A stretch of DNA of 64,000 nt, taken from NCBI RefSeq assembly GCF_901709675.1, contig NC_051091.1, positions 10,326,967 to 10,390,966 on the forward strand, in the 5' to 3' direction. The position numbers were made by a program, and so were the translations under genes. The notes beneath the pieces were generated by a model, which saw only the letters and a list, made by a program, of their open reading frames with translations, was not told the DNA's origin and searched no databases. Every line of letters begins with the position of its first letter. The stretch's first letter is position 1. The stretch comes from Syngnathus acus (lineage: Eukaryota > Chordata > Actinopteri > Syngnathiformes > Syngnathidae). Below, piece after piece: positions 61,640 through 64,000 of this stretch.

Positions 61640-63934
61640 GTAAAACACACTCTCACCACAAAGTTGTCATCATTGACGTCATTATTGATCCCCATTGAGA
61701 CGAATTATATTTGGACTAAACAGAAGGTCATTGAAAGGGTTAAATATTCATCAGTGGCTTGTGCAAGACGCTGCCATAAGATGACAGCCAGCTTCAAAGG
61801 CAGATATAGCTGCATTGCCTCACTCTGTTGTCGTGGCAACAACACACAGTATATATATGCCACTGCGGTGTAAAGTTCCAAGAAACATCCCAGAATACTC
61901 TGCGGTGGAATATGAGTGTTTCTCCTCAAGACTCCCCTCTGACATGAGAAAGAGGGGGGGGAGACAGAAATAGGGGGGGGGGGGGGGGTCAGGTCTTGCC
62001 AAGCTGTGGGAAAATCCCACGTACTTCCTCCCCGACTCCTACTCATAACACGGAGGTGGAGGAGAGAGGAGAGGAGGCAAAAGATATCAATGAAAGAGAA
62101 AAAACATGTTTAAAGAACCTTTTTCTCTTCCATCCTCCTCGGGACTCCTTCTCTCCATCTCCTAACATCTTTCTCCTCTCTGTTTGACGAGAGAGAGTCT
62201 CTGTGGCCTAATGTGGCTCTCTTCAATCAGAAGATGAAGTGCTTGTTTTTTTCGTGCTCAGCCCACAAGCACCCCAAGTCTTTCCGGTAAACACATTAGC
62301 CAAATTCGTGGAACTTGAGAACAAATTTAGCTTATTGCAGGCCATTCCATTAAGGGCTCTGAACCTTTTAACCCTCTCATCCTACAGGATGGCTCTCTTT
62401 TATTATTATTATTATTACTTTATTGTTAGAACGCTTTTCACAAGGTTCAGAATAATTCATGTCAAGATCCTTATCAGAGCTTTTTTGATTTTCCTTCCGC
62501 ACAAATGGATGTTGTGGTTCTACAGGAATCGATTAGCGTTCCCTGCGTGATTCATTTGTATGTTTAAAAAAAAATTCTTAGTATGTGCTCTAATTTTCCT
62601 TAAAGATGCTAGTGTGCGTATGCGTGTGTGTAACTTTTCTAATGCACGTCACCAGAGGGCTGTAATATGCACTTAGGGCCTATTTCGAGCGAACGGTAAC
62701 CTGAGAAGTGCTTTTCATGCGGTCACTGCAGAGTTTTTCGAGGAGTTCAACTTTGGTTAAAGTTTAGACTGAACGCTCGCGTATGTGTGTGTGAATGGCG
62801 CCTTTGTGAAAGCAAACCCGTGGAGAGTCGGTTAGGAGCTCTCACTGGGATGGAAAATGTGTGCCGTGGGTCTGGCGTCCGGCCAGTTAGGTGCGTGTGT
62901 GTGTTCTGAAGTTGTTGCATCATTCAGGTTTAAAGGGGGGAGAGAAAAAAAAAAGTGAGTCCGTCTAAATTGGATTTGGCCTTTGAGTTCATAGTTTGAT
63001 TTACAGTCACTGCCTCGCTATTGTTGGACCGCAGCGCTGGGCTGTAACTGCCTATTAAAGCCAGTACGCTGACTTTTATATCTCGCGCGCCATCCTCAAT
63101 TTGCCCTTGCAGCCGTCATACTATTCAAGCTTGTGCTGCCTTAAATTGTTGTGACTTGTTTTGTGTTTTTTGCAACAGAGAAAAGGATTGATGAAATTAG
63201 AGTCGGGTACGAACAAAACTTGTCTCCTAACAATTGCACTTTATGCATGCTGTGTATGTTCTATTCATTCATTCATCGATCCACGTAGCGTTCGGTATGA
63301 GTCACGTCCTCCTCCATCAGAAAGATGAGTCCTTGGTTTCCTACAATATATTCCTTTGGTCATTTCCAGTAGACTTTTGTTTTGTTTTGGTTACCATAAA
63401 TCTAACTGTGTATGTGTGTGTGTGGTTATCCCACACAAGAGGATGCGTGACCAAATGACCCTCACAATACAAAGACGCTTTTTCTGCGGCCACCTCCTGC
63501 AAAGCGGGCCCCGGCCAGTAAGTCACAAGACCCGAGCGGCCATGTTGACCTCTTGAGAAGACTGTCTCACTTGTCACTCAGTTTGGTCTGCTGACATGTG
63601 CGAGGCCCCTTTGAATACAGTCGTCATTTCTTGTTCGGATTCTATTTCCATTGTTCAATGGACGCAAACATTAATTCTCAAGTCAAGATTAGCATGATTT
63701 GCAACTGTCACACAAACACTCACCGATTAAATCTTCTATTTTTCTAACTTGGATAATTTTCCCAGTTACAGTTATGCAACAACAATGGCTGTCATTAAAG
63801 CTATTTCAATGAAAGTTGCATCACTTTCTGCGTCACTATATCCAAGGTAATCTCCAGATGTCTTTGTGAGCGGTTGTTTGATAATAGCATGCCACTAAAT
63901 CCCCCACCCGCCCTACCCCTCCACCTCCGAGCAG
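61640..63934 (+). other. atg7 intron after the penultimate exon (may extend past the window)
   Basis: No sequence resembling the expected WDMSD-type last exon was found. Contents: a perfect CRE (61674-61681), a 16-base G run (61973-61988), an ATT microsatellite next to a fish-type repeat tail (62398-62460), and ordinary AT-rich DNA. Confidence 0.5.
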
Positions 63935-64000
63935 GAGGAGCAGCAGGACACCAAGCCCACCTACGCTTACTCCGGTCGCAGCTCCCCTACGTCAAAACAC
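63935..64000 (+). other. Exon-like open frame at the window edge, identity unknown
   Basis: A C-rich pyrimidine tract with GAGCAG ends at 63934. The following 22 codons are open in the phase that continues atg7 (phase 0) and read EEQQDTKPTYAYSGR and on to the edge. It does not resemble the human ATG7 C-terminus. It could be an alternative atg7 exon, part of a neighbouring gene, or chance. Confidence 0.2.

Noticed and set aside
61674-61681. Third perfect CRE (TGACGTCA) in the atg7 intron
   Set aside because: Isolated 8-mer deep inside a gene with no other promoter sign; kept only as a note.
62840-62880. Possible last exon of atg7 (GGGATGGAAAATGTG)
   Set aside because: It lacks the expected WDMSD-type sequence and a proper acceptor in phase.

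Overview
The window is vertebrate nuclear DNA, almost certainly from a ray-finned (teleost) fish. The evidence is spliced genes with GT-AG introns, short introns, many dinucleotide microsatellites, dispersed repeats of the fish type and TA-flanked non-autonomous transposons. Three protein genes, all on the + strand, can be reconstructed exon by exon: slc6a1 (GABA transporter GAT-1), hrh1 (histamine H1 receptor) and atg7 (E1-like enzyme of autophagy). The order and orientation match the human 3p25 block SLC6A1-HRH1-ATG7, so this is conserved synteny.

Layout. 1-9,990: upstream non-coding DNA with a transposon-like segment at the extreme left and one degenerate fish interspersed repeat. 9,990-11,144: probable promoter (TATA-like box) and 5' UTR of slc6a1 in CpG-rich DNA. 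11,145-18,994: the 14 coding exons of slc6a1 (603 aa, complete), followed by a long 3' UTR ending near a poly(A) signal at 21,835-21,844. 21,860-43,790: about 22 kb between genes, holding microsatellites, a non-LTR reverse-transcriptase fragment, two perfect CRE palindromes and small repeats. 43,791-45,554: the single coding exon of hrh1 (535 aa from the ATG at 43,947) with two upstream ORFs; its poly(A) signal is at 45,985. 46,960-64,000: atg7, with a non-coding first exon, 17 coding exons (702 residues) and the last, C-terminal exon apparently beyond the window. Intron 12 of atg7 carries two related TA-flanked inverted-repeat elements, the larger built around a 251-bp tandem array.

The three products do not form one pathway. 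GAT-1 clears GABA from synapses, H1 receptor signals histamine through Gq, and ATG7 activates ATG8 and ATG12 family proteins. Their adjacency is old vertebrate synteny. I see no new gene system. The observations most worth checking are the intronic element pair, the E-box (CLEAR-type) palindromes around atg7, the hrh1 upstream ORFs, the 81-nt atg7 cassette exon followed by a CA repeat, and an unexplained exon-like open frame at the right edge.
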